Shown: piece after piece, positions 6,793 through 16,772 of the stretch
Layout of the letters: each line of letters opens with the position of its first letter
How positions within the stretch are numbered: position 1 is the first letter of the stretch
Assembly: GCA_964392115.1 (NCBI GenBank)
Contig: CAYMOU010000034.1
Location: forward strand, 1 to 24,467
Source of the DNA: CAYXWM01 sp964392115
Lineage (GTDB): Bacteria > Bacillota > Clostridia > Lachnospirales > WRBF01
Length of the DNA: 24,467 nucleotides
Direction of reading: 5' to 3'
The notes under the pieces: generated by a model
Databases searched by the model: none
The model's input: only the letters and a program-made list of their open reading frames with translations
Told to the model about the DNA's origin: nothing
Made by a program: the position numbers and the translations under genes

Positions 6793-7836
6793 TTGAATAA
6801 AGATTCGAATATCAATGAGAATTATTGCGAAGAACTCTTTGTAAAATTAAGTGACGGTTTAAAAAAAGAAACAATAGGCTACGAGGATTGGTTTGAGTTT
6901 GCGGAATTGAAAGCAAAAATAAGGGTTGCTTCATTGCAAAGCAACCGTACCTACGACTTTTCCGTTGCGGAAGATAAGTTTCAAAAATTTCTTTTGGATG
7001 AATACGGAAATCTTTCCGAGAAGCACGAGGAAGGTTATCCCTTAATGCTACCCAAAGTAATTAAACATATTGCCGGAAAATACGAAAAAACCGCTTTAAT
7101 TGTTTTGGACGGAATGTCCCTGTTTGATTTTGAAATAATTAAGCTTTATTTTAAAGGTATAACCTACAACTACAGTAAATCTTTTGCCGTAATACCTACC
7201 CTTACACCGGTATCAAGGCAATGCCTTTTAAGCGGAAAATACCCCAAAGATTTGGACGAGCCATTTAGTCTGAAACAAGAAGAGGAACTGTTTAGAGAAG
7301 TTCTTCAAAAACTAGGCTACCATTCCCGGGAAATCTTATACTCAAAGGAATATAACCCACAAATACATCCCGAAACCAAGTTTGCGGCGGTTATTTTAAA
7401 GGACTTTGACGACACCCTGCATAATCAAACCGGCGGTATGCAGGCTCAAGTAAAGGAAATTTACTCCTATGCCCGGTCGGGTAGGTTGCAAGCCTTAATT
7501 TCGCAACTGACCGGCAAGGGTTTTAAGGTGTATTTAACAGCCGACCACGGCAATACAGAAGCCATAGGTTTGGGCGAATACCGGGTAGGTGTACATATAG
7601 AAACGAAATCAAAGAAAATTATTCTATCAAATAATGCAGAATTAGACCGAAGCCTTTGGGCAAATGCTAACCTGATTAAATATCCGCCTTATTATCTTGA
7701 CGAAAAGTACACATATTTCTTGTGTAAGCCCGGGTTTTCCTTTGACAAAGAGGGGTTATCCGTATTTACTCACGGAGGAATGTCTTTGGATGAAGTAATC
7801 GTACCGTTTGTTGAAATAACCGGTGTTGACCGGTAG
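6793..7836 (+). CDS. stand-alone PglZ-domain protein (alkaline phosphatase superfamily)
   Basis: The product has 347 residues and no signal peptide. Residues about 97-345 form a PglZ domain. The bimetal site of the alkaline phosphatase superfamily can be read in full: D106 (VLDGMS), nucleophile T136 or T138 (IPTLTPVSRQ), D206 and H210 (DDTLH), D251-H252 (TADHGNTEA) and H327 (THGGMSLDE). So a phosphatase, phosphodiesterase or nuclease activity is plausible. The first 95 residues are helical and unrecognised. PglZ is best known from BREX phage defence, where it is larger and has BrxC/PglY and PglX neighbours; none are here. The start is TTG, supported by AAAGGGTG 8 bases upstream; no ATG occurs before residue 85. 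It lies between the DsbA-like gene and the LRR-SLH gene (gap 41 bp). Its substrate is unknown. Confidence 0.8.
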   Translation: MNKDSNINENYCEELFVKLSDGLKKETIGYEDWFEFAELKAKIRVASLQSNRTYDFSVAEDKFQKFLLDEYGNLSEKHEEGYPLMLPKVIKHIAGKYEKTALIVLDGMSLFDFEIIKLYFKGITYNYSKSFAVIPTLTPVSRQCLLSGKYPKDLDEPFSLKQEEELFREVLQKLGYHSREILYSKEYNPQIHPETKFAAVILKDFDDTLHNQTGGMQAQVKEIYSYARSGRLQALISQLTGKGFKVYLTADHGNTEAIGLGEYRVGVHIETKSKKIILSNNAELDRSLWANANLIKYPPYYLDEKYTYFLCKPGFSFDKEGLSVFTHGGMSLDEVIVPFVEITGVDR

Positions 7837-7877
7837 TCAAATAAACTATTATTATGGAACAGGAAAGGAGAAAGACT

Positions 7878-10800
7878 ATGGGTAAATTAATTGCTTGGAT
7901 CTGCATATGCGCATTGCTGATTACACTTACACCGCAACTTGCCTTTGCAGCAAATGAACCCCTAACGGCAACCGGCTCTTCGGCTATAGAAAACGGCTGG
8001 CGTTACAAAACAGACACACAAAATACCTATGCGATTGTTGAGAAATACGCCGGAGATATACCCGGTGACGGAATAGTTACGGTTCCCAGCGAATTGGGAG
8101 GAAAACCCGTTAAATTTTTGGGATACGAAATATTGGGTGGCAATTTGCAACCGGTATCACTTTTCAGCGCTGCTTTACAGAAAGAGATTAAGGCGCTAAA
8201 CCTACCTTCATCAATAGCACAAATCTCAGAAAATGCCTTAAGCGGCCTTTCATCATTAGAAGAGATAAACATTCCGGATGGTACAGATTTTAAATCTGTG
8301 GATGGCGTACTTTTCAGCAAAAATAACAGTCCTGAACAGCTTTTATACTATCCGGCATCAAAAACAACAACTACATACACAATCCCGGCAACTACCATTG
8401 AAATTGCTACGGAAGCCTTTGCCGGAAGCAAATACCTTAAACAAATTACCATCCCTGCAACGGTAACATCAATAGGAGATAGCTTGTTTAAAGATTCACG
8501 CTCCTTGGAAAGAGTTGTTTATGAAAACTCACTGTCTACTCTACCCAGTCGCACCTTCCAAGGCTGTCAGATTCTTACATCGGTAACCTTTCCCGCCGGA
8601 CTTACGGAAATCGGCTCATCTGCATTTGAAGGTGCACTTTCTCTGGAAACAATAAAAATTCCAAATTCGGTGAGAATCATAGGCGATTATGCTTTTAAGG
8701 GTTGCGTAAGCCTAAACAAAATATCGTGGGAAGGTAACTCAACAACAGCTATAGGTTCCTTCGCCTTTACGGAAACAAAGGCACTTAGGAGTGTAACCCT
8801 ACCAACAGGTTTAACCTCCATTGAAGAAGGAACCTTCCGTTCTTCGGGATTAAGAACGGTAAAAATACCACCAAGCGTTACGAAAATAGGCCCCAATGCT
8901 TTTTCCCATTGTCAGGATTTAACCCTTGTGAGCCTGCCTTCCACAAAACTTGAAATTTGGATTGGTGCCTTTTCGTATACGCCGTCTTTAACCGGTATTG
9001 ATTTTGACTCTACACAATCTATTGTTATTGATGAGCTTGCTTTTGCTTCCTCCGGTCTTGAGCGTGTGAATTTGACGGATAAAGTCTCGGAAGTTGGGGC
9101 AAACAGCTTTGCAGTATGTAAAAACCTTAAAAATATCAGTATCCAAAGCAATATTCAATATCTTCCTATAGGCATTTTCTCATCTCTTGCAGCCTTGGAG
9201 AAGGTATACATTCCGGAGACCGTTGTAACAATAGATGACCGTGCATTTGCGTGGAACAGTTCTCTGACTGAAGTTTATTTCACGGGAAATGCTCCGTCGT
9301 GGGGAATTAATGGCGTGAATGCTTTTTACGGTGCAGCACCCGGCTTTAAGGTATACTACCCCACCGGCAACACAACCTTTAATCTTAAAGACGGTAAGTG
9401 GAAGGGTTATCCGGCAGAAGAGTATTCCACCGATAATTTGCCCGGTACATATAATTTGACGTTAACTGCCGGTAGCGGAGGCTTAATAGTTGGTGGTGTT
9501 TCCGGCAATTATGCACCCGGTGAAAAAATTACTGTACGTGCCCAAGCATTACCGGGCTATAAGTTTGCCGGCTGGAGCAACACAAGCGGCGGTAATTTTG
9601 AGAACGCATATTCCCCGACAACCCTTTTCACAATGGGCAGTTCAAACACAAATGTTTCTGCTAACTTTGTTTCTGCAACATCGGCTGAAATACCTGTATT
9701 TGTACAAAGCCCTGAAGGCTCTGTCACCGTAACAAAGGGCCAAGTACCGGACGTTTTGCGTTTCCCGGCAGAAGTTTCCGACGGTGGTACAATTACCTAC
9801 CAATGGTACAGGAACACCGCCAAAAGCAATTCGGGCGGAACAGCCCTTGCCGAAGCAACAAATATTTCATACCTGCCTTCAACTTCCCAAACGGGAACTT
9901 TTTACTACTATGTTGTTGCAACAAACAACAATTCCGAAGCACCAACCACAAAAACCGCATCCGCAACAAGCAGCGTTATAGAGGTTAAGGTTACAGATGC
10001 AATAAATGCGGCTGCTCCCGTTATAAGAGACAATATTTCGGGCAGTGCATCTTATGCAAAAAACGCTACTGTCCCCGAACTTAAAATATTTGCATACGCA
10101 CCGGATTACGGGCAAATAAGCTATCAGTGGTATAAAAACACAATAGCCGGCACAGCAGGCGCTACGGCCATAGAGGGTGCAACCGCCCGGTCATACACAC
10201 CGCCTTCCGACACCCAAGGAACCTTCTATTATTATGCTGTAGCTTCGAATTACAACAAATTTGCTTCAGGCAACCAAATTGCTTCCGAAACAAGCGGTAT
10301 AAAGACCATAATAATCACTAGCGGTAATAACAACAGCTCAAACACTACGCCCGGAGGATCAACAGCAAATCCTGCAAACACCCCAAAACCTGTTAGCACA
10401 ACCATTGAAACCAAGGTTGAAATATCAAACGGTATTGCAAAGGTTACGGTTAATTCGAATACGCTTAATACCGCCATTGATAAAGCCTTTTCAGACCGGG
10501 GTAAATCAGACGCACCAATCAAAATTACAATTAATGCCACCGACAGCAACGAGACAAAAGTCAGCGATATAAAAGAATTTGAATTCATACTGCCTACAGC
10601 ATCCCTTAAAAAGCTTTACGAAGCAGGTAAAGCCGGAGAGCTTGAATTAAAAACACCTATAGCAACCACTTCCTTAGATAGCAAGGCACTTGAAGAAATA
10701 TGTGCAAATTCCGGCACAGAGGTTATTTTCACTGTCAAGTTAATTAACAACAATGAGCTTTCCGACGCTCTTAAAAACACCTTAAAAGACAGCCCTGTTT

Positions 10801-11582
10801 ATGACTTTACCATCAAAAGTCAAGGCAAAAACATAACAAGTTTGGGCAAAGGAAGAGCAAAAATTACTTTGCCTTACGTTTTAAAGAACGGTGAAGCTTG
10901 GAGTAATATTGTTGTAAATTATGTCAGCAACAGCGGTAATTTGACTGTGGTTAAGGAGTCTAAGTTCATCGATACGGAGAACACGATTAAATTTATCACC
11001 AACCATTTTTCCATGTACTCTATCGGCAGCAACCCGCTTACCTTTACCGACATCAACAACCAATGGTACGCCACACCGGTGGACTTTGTTACCTCTCACG
11101 GTTTGTTTGCAGGAATGGGCGACGGAACCTTTTCCCCGGAAACCACTATGACAAGAGGAATGTTTGTAACGGTTCTTGCAAATCTTGAGGGCAAGGCTTC
11201 GGATTCGTCCTATCCCAACATTTTCAGCGATGTTGACCCGGTTAAATACTATGCAAAACCCATAGCTTGGGCGGCGGCAAACAAAATTGTATCCGGCGTC
11301 AGCCAAGGAAAATTTGCTCCCGATGCAAAAATCACCCGTGAAGAAATGGCAGTTATGCTGGACAGCTACATCAGGTACAAGGGCATATATATTGATAAAA
11401 CCCAAATGAAGCCCTTTGACGACATTGAAGTTATCAGCCCTTGGGCAAAAAAAGGCGTTGAGTCACTTCAAAGCTACAGAATAATAGTGGGTGATAACAA
11501 CAAATTTGCACCTAAGGACAATGCAACCCGTGCGCAAGTTGCGGCAATTTTTCTTAATTATATAGACGCATTATTAAGGTAG
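7878..11582 (+). CDS. BspA-type leucine-rich-repeat surface protein with Ig-like repeats and SLH anchor
   Basis: The product has 1234 residues. The signal peptide ends at AFA-A near residue 24. Residues about 45-505 are BspA/TpLRR-type leucine-rich repeats (LTEIGSSAFEGALSLETIKI-like units). At 525-597 is an InlB-type B repeat (AGSGG...PGYKFAGWS). Two tandem modules at about 603-710 and 710-815 share the pattern ITYQWY.N...GTA...A....Y.P....GTFYYY.VA, an internal duplication. After a Ser/Asn/Thr linker, a domain common before SLH (about 840-1050; ITNHFSMYSIG) leads to three SLH domains at 1055-1105, 1115-1165 and 1179-1229 (TRGM, TREE, TRAQ). It is cell-wall bound through SLH and likely an adhesin. 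The ATG at 7878 is chosen over 7854 because AAAGGAG lies between them. It ends 11 bp before the subtilase gene. Confidence 0.88.
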   Translation: MGKLIAWICICALLITLTPQLAFAANEPLTATGSSAIENGWRYKTDTQNTYAIVEKYAGDIPGDGIVTVPSELGGKPVKFLGYEILGGNLQPVSLFSAALQKEIKALNLPSSIAQISENALSGLSSLEEINIPDGTDFKSVDGVLFSKNNSPEQLLYYPASKTTTTYTIPATTIEIATEAFAGSKYLKQITIPATVTSIGDSLFKDSRSLERVVYENSLSTLPSRTFQGCQILTSVTFPAGLTEIGSSAFEGALSLETIKIPNSVRIIGDYAFKGCVSLNKISWEGNSTTAIGSFAFTETKALRSVTLPTGLTSIEEGTFRSSGLRTVKIPPSVTKIGPNAFSHCQDLTLVSLPSTKLEIWIGAFSYTPSLTGIDFDSTQSIVIDELAFASSGLERVNLTDKVSEVGANSFAVCKNLKNISIQSNIQYLPIGIFSSLAALEKVYIPETVVTIDDRAFAWNSSLTEVYFTGNAPSWGINGVNAFYGAAPGFKVYYPTGNTTFNLKDGKWKGYPAEEYSTDNLPGTYNLTLTAGSGGLIVGGVSGNYAPGEKITVRAQALPGYKFAGWSNTSGGNFENAYSPTTLFTMGSSNTNVSANFVSATSAEIPVFVQSPEGSVTVTKGQVPDVLRFPAEVSDGGTITYQWYRNTAKSNSGGTALAEATNISYLPSTSQTGTFYYYVVATNNNSEAPTTKTASATSSVIEVKVTDAINAAAPVIRDNISGSASYAKNATVPELKIFAYAPDYGQISYQWYKNTIAGTAGATAIEGATARSYTPPSDTQGTFYYYAVASNYNKFASGNQIASETSGIKTIIITSGNNNSSNTTPGGSTANPANTPKPVSTTIETKVEISNGIAKVTVNSNTLNTAIDKAFSDRGKSDAPIKITINATDSNETKVSDIKEFEFILPTASLKKLYEAGKAGELELKTPIATTSLDSKALEEICANSGTEVIFTVKLINNNELSDALKNTLKDSPVYDFTIKSQGKNITSLGKGRAKITLPYVLKNGEAWSNIVVNYVSNSGNLTVVKESKFIDTENTIKFITNHFSMYSIGSNPLTFTDINNQWYATPVDFVTSHGLFAGMGDGTFSPETTMTRGMFVTVLANLEGKASDSSYPNIFSDVDPVKYYAKPIAWAAANKIVSGVSQGKFAPDAKITREEMAVMLDSYIRYKGIYIDKTQMKPFDDIEVISPWAKKGVESLQSYRIIVGDNNKFAPKDNATRAQVAAIFLNYIDALLR

Positions 11583-11593
11583 GAGGGTAATTT

Positions 11594-14500
11594 ATGTTCA
11601 AAAGAAACAGAAGCTTTATGGGTTTACTGCTTGCGCTTGTTCTTGCGTTTGCTCTTTTGCCCGTGCAGACAATCGCCGCACCGGTTTTAAACAAATACGC
11701 TCCGTATACCGCTCAAAGAGCAACGGCTACACCGACCGATGACGTTTTAAAGACTTTTAACAATACACGGACGTCCGGTTTCGCCGGGGAAAGCGGCGGA
11801 ACGGTTGAACAAACCAAAAGTTTTCTAACAGACAAACAACGAGAGTTGATTAAACAACAAAAATCCCGGCAAACAGCAGGCGGGCTTGTAGGCTTTACAG
11901 GTGAATATGAGCTTAACAACCCGAATAAAACCGTGAAAATCATTGTAGAACTTGCTCATCCGCCTGCAGAGGTAGCCGCTGCATATGCGGCGTATGAAAA
12001 CAGGCCGGTTACATACAGTTCGCTGGATAATGCGGCAAAAGAAGATAAATTTCGTTTTTACGAGGACCTTGACCGTATTTTGCCTATGCCTATGAACGGT
12101 TCAGGCTCCTATGAGGTTACGGCTGACTGGAGTACGGCAATTAACGGTGTTGCCGTTACTCTGCCTGCCTTTGCCGTGGAAGAGCTTGCAAAAAGCCCGG
12201 CAGTAAAAGCTATTTATCCCGATCGTATAGTGTCTGTAAGCGATACTACAGACGAAAGCGTTAGCGAAAACCCTACCATAACCGACGGAGCTGAAAATAC
12301 TCCGCCGGAGGAAAATACAAATGAAAGGTCGGACGAAAATTCAGACGAAGAGCTTGACGAATCGGAAGAGGAAAATCGGGATGAAGAGCTTGATGAAGAA
12401 CAGGGCGACCAACCCGAAAAGGACAAGGTGCAGGAGCCTAAAGAATTACTTAGGCCAAACCTGTTTGCAACACCCGGAACCGGCCCGGGCGTAACAATGG
12501 GCATGGACGACACAAGAGAACAGCTTGGTGTCGATCGCCTTCACGGGCAGGGTTTATCCGGCGAAGGGGTTAGTGTTTTGGTAATTGATACAGGCATAGA
12601 TTATAACCACCCCGATCTAAAACATGTTTATAAGGGCGGCCTTAACTTTGTAAACTATCCACCCTTGCAAAGAGCAGAAGACGACCCAATGGAAACCACT
12701 TACAAGGACTGGCTTAATATCCCGGATTATGACCGTCCGGAGGAAACCGTAAATGACTTAACATTCTACACAAGCCACGGAACACATGTTGCCGGCATAA
12801 TTGCGGCAACCGGCGAAAACAGCCCTGTTTCTGCCTTGGGTGTAGCTCCAAAGGTAGACCTGTATGTTTTCCGTGCCTTGGGCCCTTATGGCTCCGGTGA
12901 AACTTCATGGATTGTTTCTGCACTAGACAAAATACCCAATTACAATGTAGATATAGATGTTGTAAATTTGTCCCTTGGTGTTCCGTCAGACGACCCTCTT
13001 GATCCAAATTCAATTGCGGTTAACAACGTAATGCTGATGGATTCCGATATAGTATTTTGTGTTGCAGCCGGTAACTCGGGGCCCAATCTTAGAACCCTGG
13101 GTTCTCCTGCTGTTTCGCCTTTAGCTATAACCGTGGGTAACGGAACAACACCTGTAACAGGCGGAAGATTTACTGCTGTTAGCGGCGAAAAAACAGTGGT
13201 GCTGAACAAGTTTTTCACAGACTGGGTAAGCAAATTCCAGCCTGACGGAACCGGTGCTTATGTAAGCAACTATACTCATCTCAACAACACAGACGGTCAA
13301 ATGAAGCTTGTTGCAACGGCACTTGATGATAACGGTAACCCGGTAGGTTATGGCTATAGTACTGAATTTACAGATGAAGTCAAATCAGCCGTTGCCGGAA
13401 ACGTAGCTGTTGTGCTAAGAGGTAACTATTTTGAAGATACAATGAAAAACGCAATTCAAGCCGGTGCCGGAGCGGTACTTCTTATACAAGACGGGCATAG
13501 CGACCCGGCGTCATTGGGTGAATTCCGGGGCTACGGAACCGACTATTTGCCCATGTTTACTATCCCCGATAATCAAGAAGGACTTGAATTTTTTGCGGAG
13601 GCACAGAAAAACGAAGGTTTTTTCAAGATTACCGAAATCGGTAACAACGAAGGCGTTTTCCTAAATCAGTCAAGCTCTCGAGGCCCTGTAGGGGCAACAG
13701 ACGACATTAAGCCCGACTTGGTAGGCCCGGGAACCGGTGTTCTTTCAACAGTACCGTATTTTATTGTTGATAAAACCCTTGAGGAAAACAACCCTAACAG
13801 GTATGACTATGCCTACCAATCGTATACGGGAACTTCAATGGCAAGCCCACATATCGCCGGTGTTGCGGCTTTAATGGTTGAATACAGTAGAGAAAACCAC
13901 GTCCGTTGGAATGCACAGGAAATAAAATCAAGGCTTATGTCTACAGCAAAGGATATGGCTCCGCCAACAGATTCCGGTTATAAAGAATACAGTGTTCATG
14001 AAATAGGCACAGGCTTTGCAGATGCTTACCGGGCAGTTCACCAAGGCATTACAGTAGACATACCTTATTCAGACAACATTCCTAATAGTGCCTCTTTACC
14101 GGATTCAGGGAGTTTATCATCCGCCTGCTTCGGTTTTTATCAATTAGGCGATAGGTTTATATCCACGGAATTGGAGGTCAATCTTTCCGGCTTGGGTAGC
14201 GGCAAAAGCTACTATGTGGTTGCGGAACCCAATACTAATGCCGTAGAGGTTAAACAGCCGTTTATAGACTATAACGGAACCCCTGTTCCGCTTATACCCT
14301 TTATAAACAATGCCGATACCGTTTATTCAAATTACGCAACTGTTTCGTCCGATGCTTCAGGTTCGCTTACATTTAAACTTACAAACGGCGGAGACGGTAA
14401 AATCATAACCGAAGGTATGATAAATGAAGCACTTAAAGCACAGGATCTTTCCTCTTTGGGAAGCTATGAGGGCTATGTATGGATTATTCCTGCCGGCGGC

Positions 14501-15685
14501 AACCCCGAGAATTGGATACAAGGTAGGATTTTAACCGTTCCGGATACATACAAGGATGCAGCCTATAAAATTCCGTATTCTTTCAGATTTAGGGAAGCTC
14601 CGCCGGCATTTGCACTTGCAGAGGCTATCCGCCCGCTTCTTCCCGTATACGGTAGCCATAAGGCTCAAATAAAAGAGTCGAAAGCCGGTGTAACCTCATA
14701 CGCCTCCGATTTCTATTGGGTACAAGCCCGCAAACTTGAATCACTGTACTTTATAGTTACCGACGAGGAGAATAATGAACTTGGCGAACTTGGCGTCAAA
14801 TTGGATACTTCTAACATAATGCCTGAGGCTCTATACTCTGCAAACCAACTAATTACAGGCAAATACTACGCATACGACAATAGCGGCCGTATTTCAGAAA
14901 ACTCGAATCCCACTAACTTGCTTACAGGGTTATACAATATAAAAATAGTAGCAGAATATCTTGACTCCGAAGGCATACCGGCTTACGATACAACCGGGTC
15001 CTTCCCAATTTATATAGACGATGAGGCACCTTACGCAACAAAAGGCATTGAAAACACGGTAAAGAAATCCGGAAACACCTGGGAGTCCATCTACACCGAA
15101 AAAGATATCAGGGAATTAGCAGAACTAACCGGTCATGACAAAGCAAGGTGGTTTACCGGCTTCTATGTAAAGGACGATGGACTTACCCTTTTGCATGACA
15201 AAGACATAACACAAGCTCTTTTTGACTATGGTAATGGGCCTCTGCTTATGGGTAATCACTATATCGGTGCTGTTTACAATGTCGAGGTAGACGGCGTGCC
15301 AAACGACAAATGGGAAATGATTACAGCGCTCTATGATATGGGCGCCGGATTGCCTCTTAATGATGAGAATCCGGCCGAGGGAAGAACCCCAAAAGCATAT
15401 TCACTGCCGTCAATTCAGTCGGATGGCAATGATCAGGACAACTACTTAATAGCAATTAACCTTTTGGAGGATGAGCTTAAAGACCGCAAGAATGTAAAAA
15501 TAACTGTAAGGCTTATAGACCTGATGACTGATACAGTAATATCAACCCTTGCCGGCGACCAAAATGTATATGTTGATGCTCCTTTCGCCTCAACGTACTA
15601 TAATACGGATACTTGGGCATTTTACGGTGCAAATATCAGCGATGAAATTGTTATAAACGTTAAGTACGGCGGGCTTGGAGAATAA
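11594..15685 (+). CDS. large secreted subtilisin-like serine protease (S8) with PA domain
   Basis: The product has 1363 residues. A signal peptide ends near TIAA (about residue 29). An I9-type propeptide (about 113-215) is followed by a very acidic segment (about 217-280; SDENSDEELDESEEENRDEE). The S8 domain spans about 300-800 with Asp332 (VIDTGID), His395 (SHGTHVAG), oxyanion Asn494 (AAGNSG) and Ser748 (GTSMASPHIAG). A protease-associated domain is inserted at about 590-680, as in C5a-peptidase or lactocepin-type enzymes. The C-terminal 550 residues are beta-rich and unrecognised. There is no LPXTG sorting signal, SLH domain or membrane helix, so it may be released or held by a partner. AGGAGGG overlaps the preceding stop, indicating cotranscription with the LRR-SLH gene. 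It is the last gene of the unit, closed by the terminator at 15738. Confidence 0.92.
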   Translation: MFKRNRSFMGLLLALVLAFALLPVQTIAAPVLNKYAPYTAQRATATPTDDVLKTFNNTRTSGFAGESGGTVEQTKSFLTDKQRELIKQQKSRQTAGGLVGFTGEYELNNPNKTVKIIVELAHPPAEVAAAYAAYENRPVTYSSLDNAAKEDKFRFYEDLDRILPMPMNGSGSYEVTADWSTAINGVAVTLPAFAVEELAKSPAVKAIYPDRIVSVSDTTDESVSENPTITDGAENTPPEENTNERSDENSDEELDESEEENRDEELDEEQGDQPEKDKVQEPKELLRPNLFATPGTGPGVTMGMDDTREQLGVDRLHGQGLSGEGVSVLVIDTGIDYNHPDLKHVYKGGLNFVNYPPLQRAEDDPMETTYKDWLNIPDYDRPEETVNDLTFYTSHGTHVAGIIAATGENSPVSALGVAPKVDLYVFRALGPYGSGETSWIVSALDKIPNYNVDIDVVNLSLGVPSDDPLDPNSIAVNNVMLMDSDIVFCVAAGNSGPNLRTLGSPAVSPLAITVGNGTTPVTGGRFTAVSGEKTVVLNKFFTDWVSKFQPDGTGAYVSNYTHLNNTDGQMKLVATALDDNGNPVGYGYSTEFTDEVKSAVAGNVAVVLRGNYFEDTMKNAIQAGAGAVLLIQDGHSDPASLGEFRGYGTDYLPMFTIPDNQEGLEFFAEAQKNEGFFKITEIGNNEGVFLNQSSSRGPVGATDDIKPDLVGPGTGVLSTVPYFIVDKTLEENNPNRYDYAYQSYTGTSMASPHIAGVAALMVEYSRENHVRWNAQEIKSRLMSTAKDMAPPTDSGYKEYSVHEIGTGFADAYRAVHQGITVDIPYSDNIPNSASLPDSGSLSSACFGFYQLGDRFISTELEVNLSGLGSGKSYYVVAEPNTNAVEVKQPFIDYNGTPVPLIPFINNADTVYSNYATVSSDASGSLTFKLTNGGDGKIITEGMINEALKAQDLSSLGSYEGYVWIIPAGGNPENWIQGRILTVPDTYKDAAYKIPYSFRFREAPPAFALAEAIRPLLPVYGSHKAQIKESKAGVTSYASDFYWVQARKLESLYFIVTDEENNELGELGVKLDTSNIMPEALYSANQLITGKYYAYDNSGRISENSNPTNLLTGLYNIKIVAEYLDSEGIPAYDTTGSFPIYIDDEAPYATKGIENTVKKSGNTWESIYTEKDIRELAELTGHDKARWFTGFYVKDDGLTLLHDKDITQALFDYGNGPLLMGNHYIGAVYNVEVDGVPNDKWEMITALYDMGAGLPLNDENPAEGRTPKAYSLPSIQSDGNDQDNYLIAINLLEDELKDRKNVKITVRLIDLMTDTVISTLAGDQNVYVDAPFASTYYNTDTWAFYGANISDEIVINVKYGGLGE

Positions 15686-15737
15686 ACTGACACTGTTTTA
15701 GTAAATATACAGCTGTTTAAATCCGAGAATACTGACT

Positions 15738-15781
15738 AAAAAAGCCGAGTTTACTCCGTTATAGAGTAAGCTCGGCTTTTT
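15738..15781. terminator. strong bidirectional rho-independent terminator
   Basis: AAAAAAGCCGAG-TTTACTC pairs with GAGTAAG-CTCGGCTTTTT around a short CGTTATA loop, a stem of about 18 bp with A-run and T-run on either side. It separates the subtilase (+) from the converging UbiA-like gene (-). Confidence 0.9.
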
Positions 15782-15814
15782 GCGTAAGTGGTATTTAAAA
15801 AATTATATACCCTT

Positions 15815-16726
15815 CTAAATCTTTTTAAAAAACGGCACTATAGACAAAATCAAATATATAGAACCGTTCCATAGCCAGGGAAATCTTCTGAACACCCTTG
15901 CGGTTTTGTCGCTTGGATTTTTTAGGAAACGCAGGGTATAAAAAACCGCAAAACATAACATTACGGAAAGTACCGGTAAAAGCTCCGATAAAGCCTTAAC
16001 CGGATATGCGGCCAAAACAGAACTTATATAGGACACAACCAAGCTTGACATCCAGATTATCATGGCCCGTTTTGTGCCCCATATTCGGGCGTATGTATCA
16101 TTTTCAGCAGTGTGGCCTTCTTTGTAAACCAATTTCTTGCCTATTTCAATAATCATTCCGTTGCAATAAGCTGATAAAATAAACATAGATATCCCAAAAC
16201 TAAAGTTACCCAATCTGGGCAACCATTCTATTGCTGTGGCGTGTAAAACCATCATGGGTATAATCAGCATATGTACCATAAGGTACAACGTTGGCTGTTT
16301 TTTTAAAAGTTCGGGTATAAAAAACTTTATAGACATTAAAATAAACCAAATATACACTATAGATAATAAGCCCAAAAGGCTTGGATCGAGAAAAATATTC
16401 ATAGCCATTTGAAGTATTATTAAGAATGTCCCAACCCTACGCAACTCCCTAAGGGTAATTAAACCCCTTTGCAGCGGTCTGTGGGGATAGTAACTAACAT
16501 ACTTTTCATAATCCCTATGTTCATCTCCTATTATAAGCAGCATAAAGAACATGAGCGTACTTAAAACCGAAACCACATATTGAAAGATACCGGGGTTTTG
16601 AACGGTTTTCAACGACACCGGTAGGTGCCTTGAATAACATAAAGCACCTGCTCCCAATACAAACGACATTGGAATATATATTAATAAGGGAAAGCGTTCT
16701 CTTTGGTATATGATCCATTTCTTCAT
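15815..16726 (-). CDS. UbiA-superfamily-like integral membrane protein
   Basis: The product has 303 residues with about eight hydrophobic helices. The loop after the second or third helix reads IGDEHRDYEKYVSYYPHRPLQRGLITLREL. This resembles the Asp-rich motif of UbiA-type prenyltransferase relatives in which a (R/G)DE..DYE...YRP.RP.QRGL.(T/S)LREL pattern is common. A second loop, EIGKKL...EG....NDTYARIWG, matches the position of the second Asp-rich motif (EIGRKI...E....TYS..WG in relatives I recall) but has fewer acidic residues. Known UbiA enzymes attach prenyl chains to aromatic or other acceptors using two Mg-binding Asp motifs. The reduced motifs make the reaction uncertain. TAGGTG lies 11 bases before the ATG. 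It is monocistronic, with a promoter upstream. Confidence 0.65.
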   Translation of the reverse strand: MKKWIIYQRERFPLLIYIPMSFVLGAGALCYSRHLPVSLKTVQNPGIFQYVVSVLSTLMFFMLLIIGDEHRDYEKYVSYYPHRPLQRGLITLRELRRVGTFLIILQMAMNIFLDPSLLGLLSIVYIWFILMSIKFFIPELLKKQPTLYLMVHMLIIPMMVLHATAIEWLPRLGNFSFGISMFILSAYCNGMIIEIGKKLVYKEGHTAENDTYARIWGTKRAMIIWMSSLVVSYISSVLAAYPVKALSELLPVLSVMLCFAVFYTLRFLKNPSDKTARVFRRFPWLWNGSIYLILSIVPFFKKI

Positions 16727-16772
16727 GATAAATATACACCTACTCTTTTTCTATTAATTATGTAATATTAAT

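Noticed and set aside
6793..7836. BREX phage-defence locus suggested by the PglZ domain
   Set aside because: No BrxA, BrxB, BrxC/PglY, PglX methylase or BrxL gene is in the window, and the protein is much shorter than BREX PglZ.
10881..11405. 174-codon minus-strand frame inside the LRR-SLH gene
   Set aside because: It is antisense to well-matched SLH domains and has no family features.
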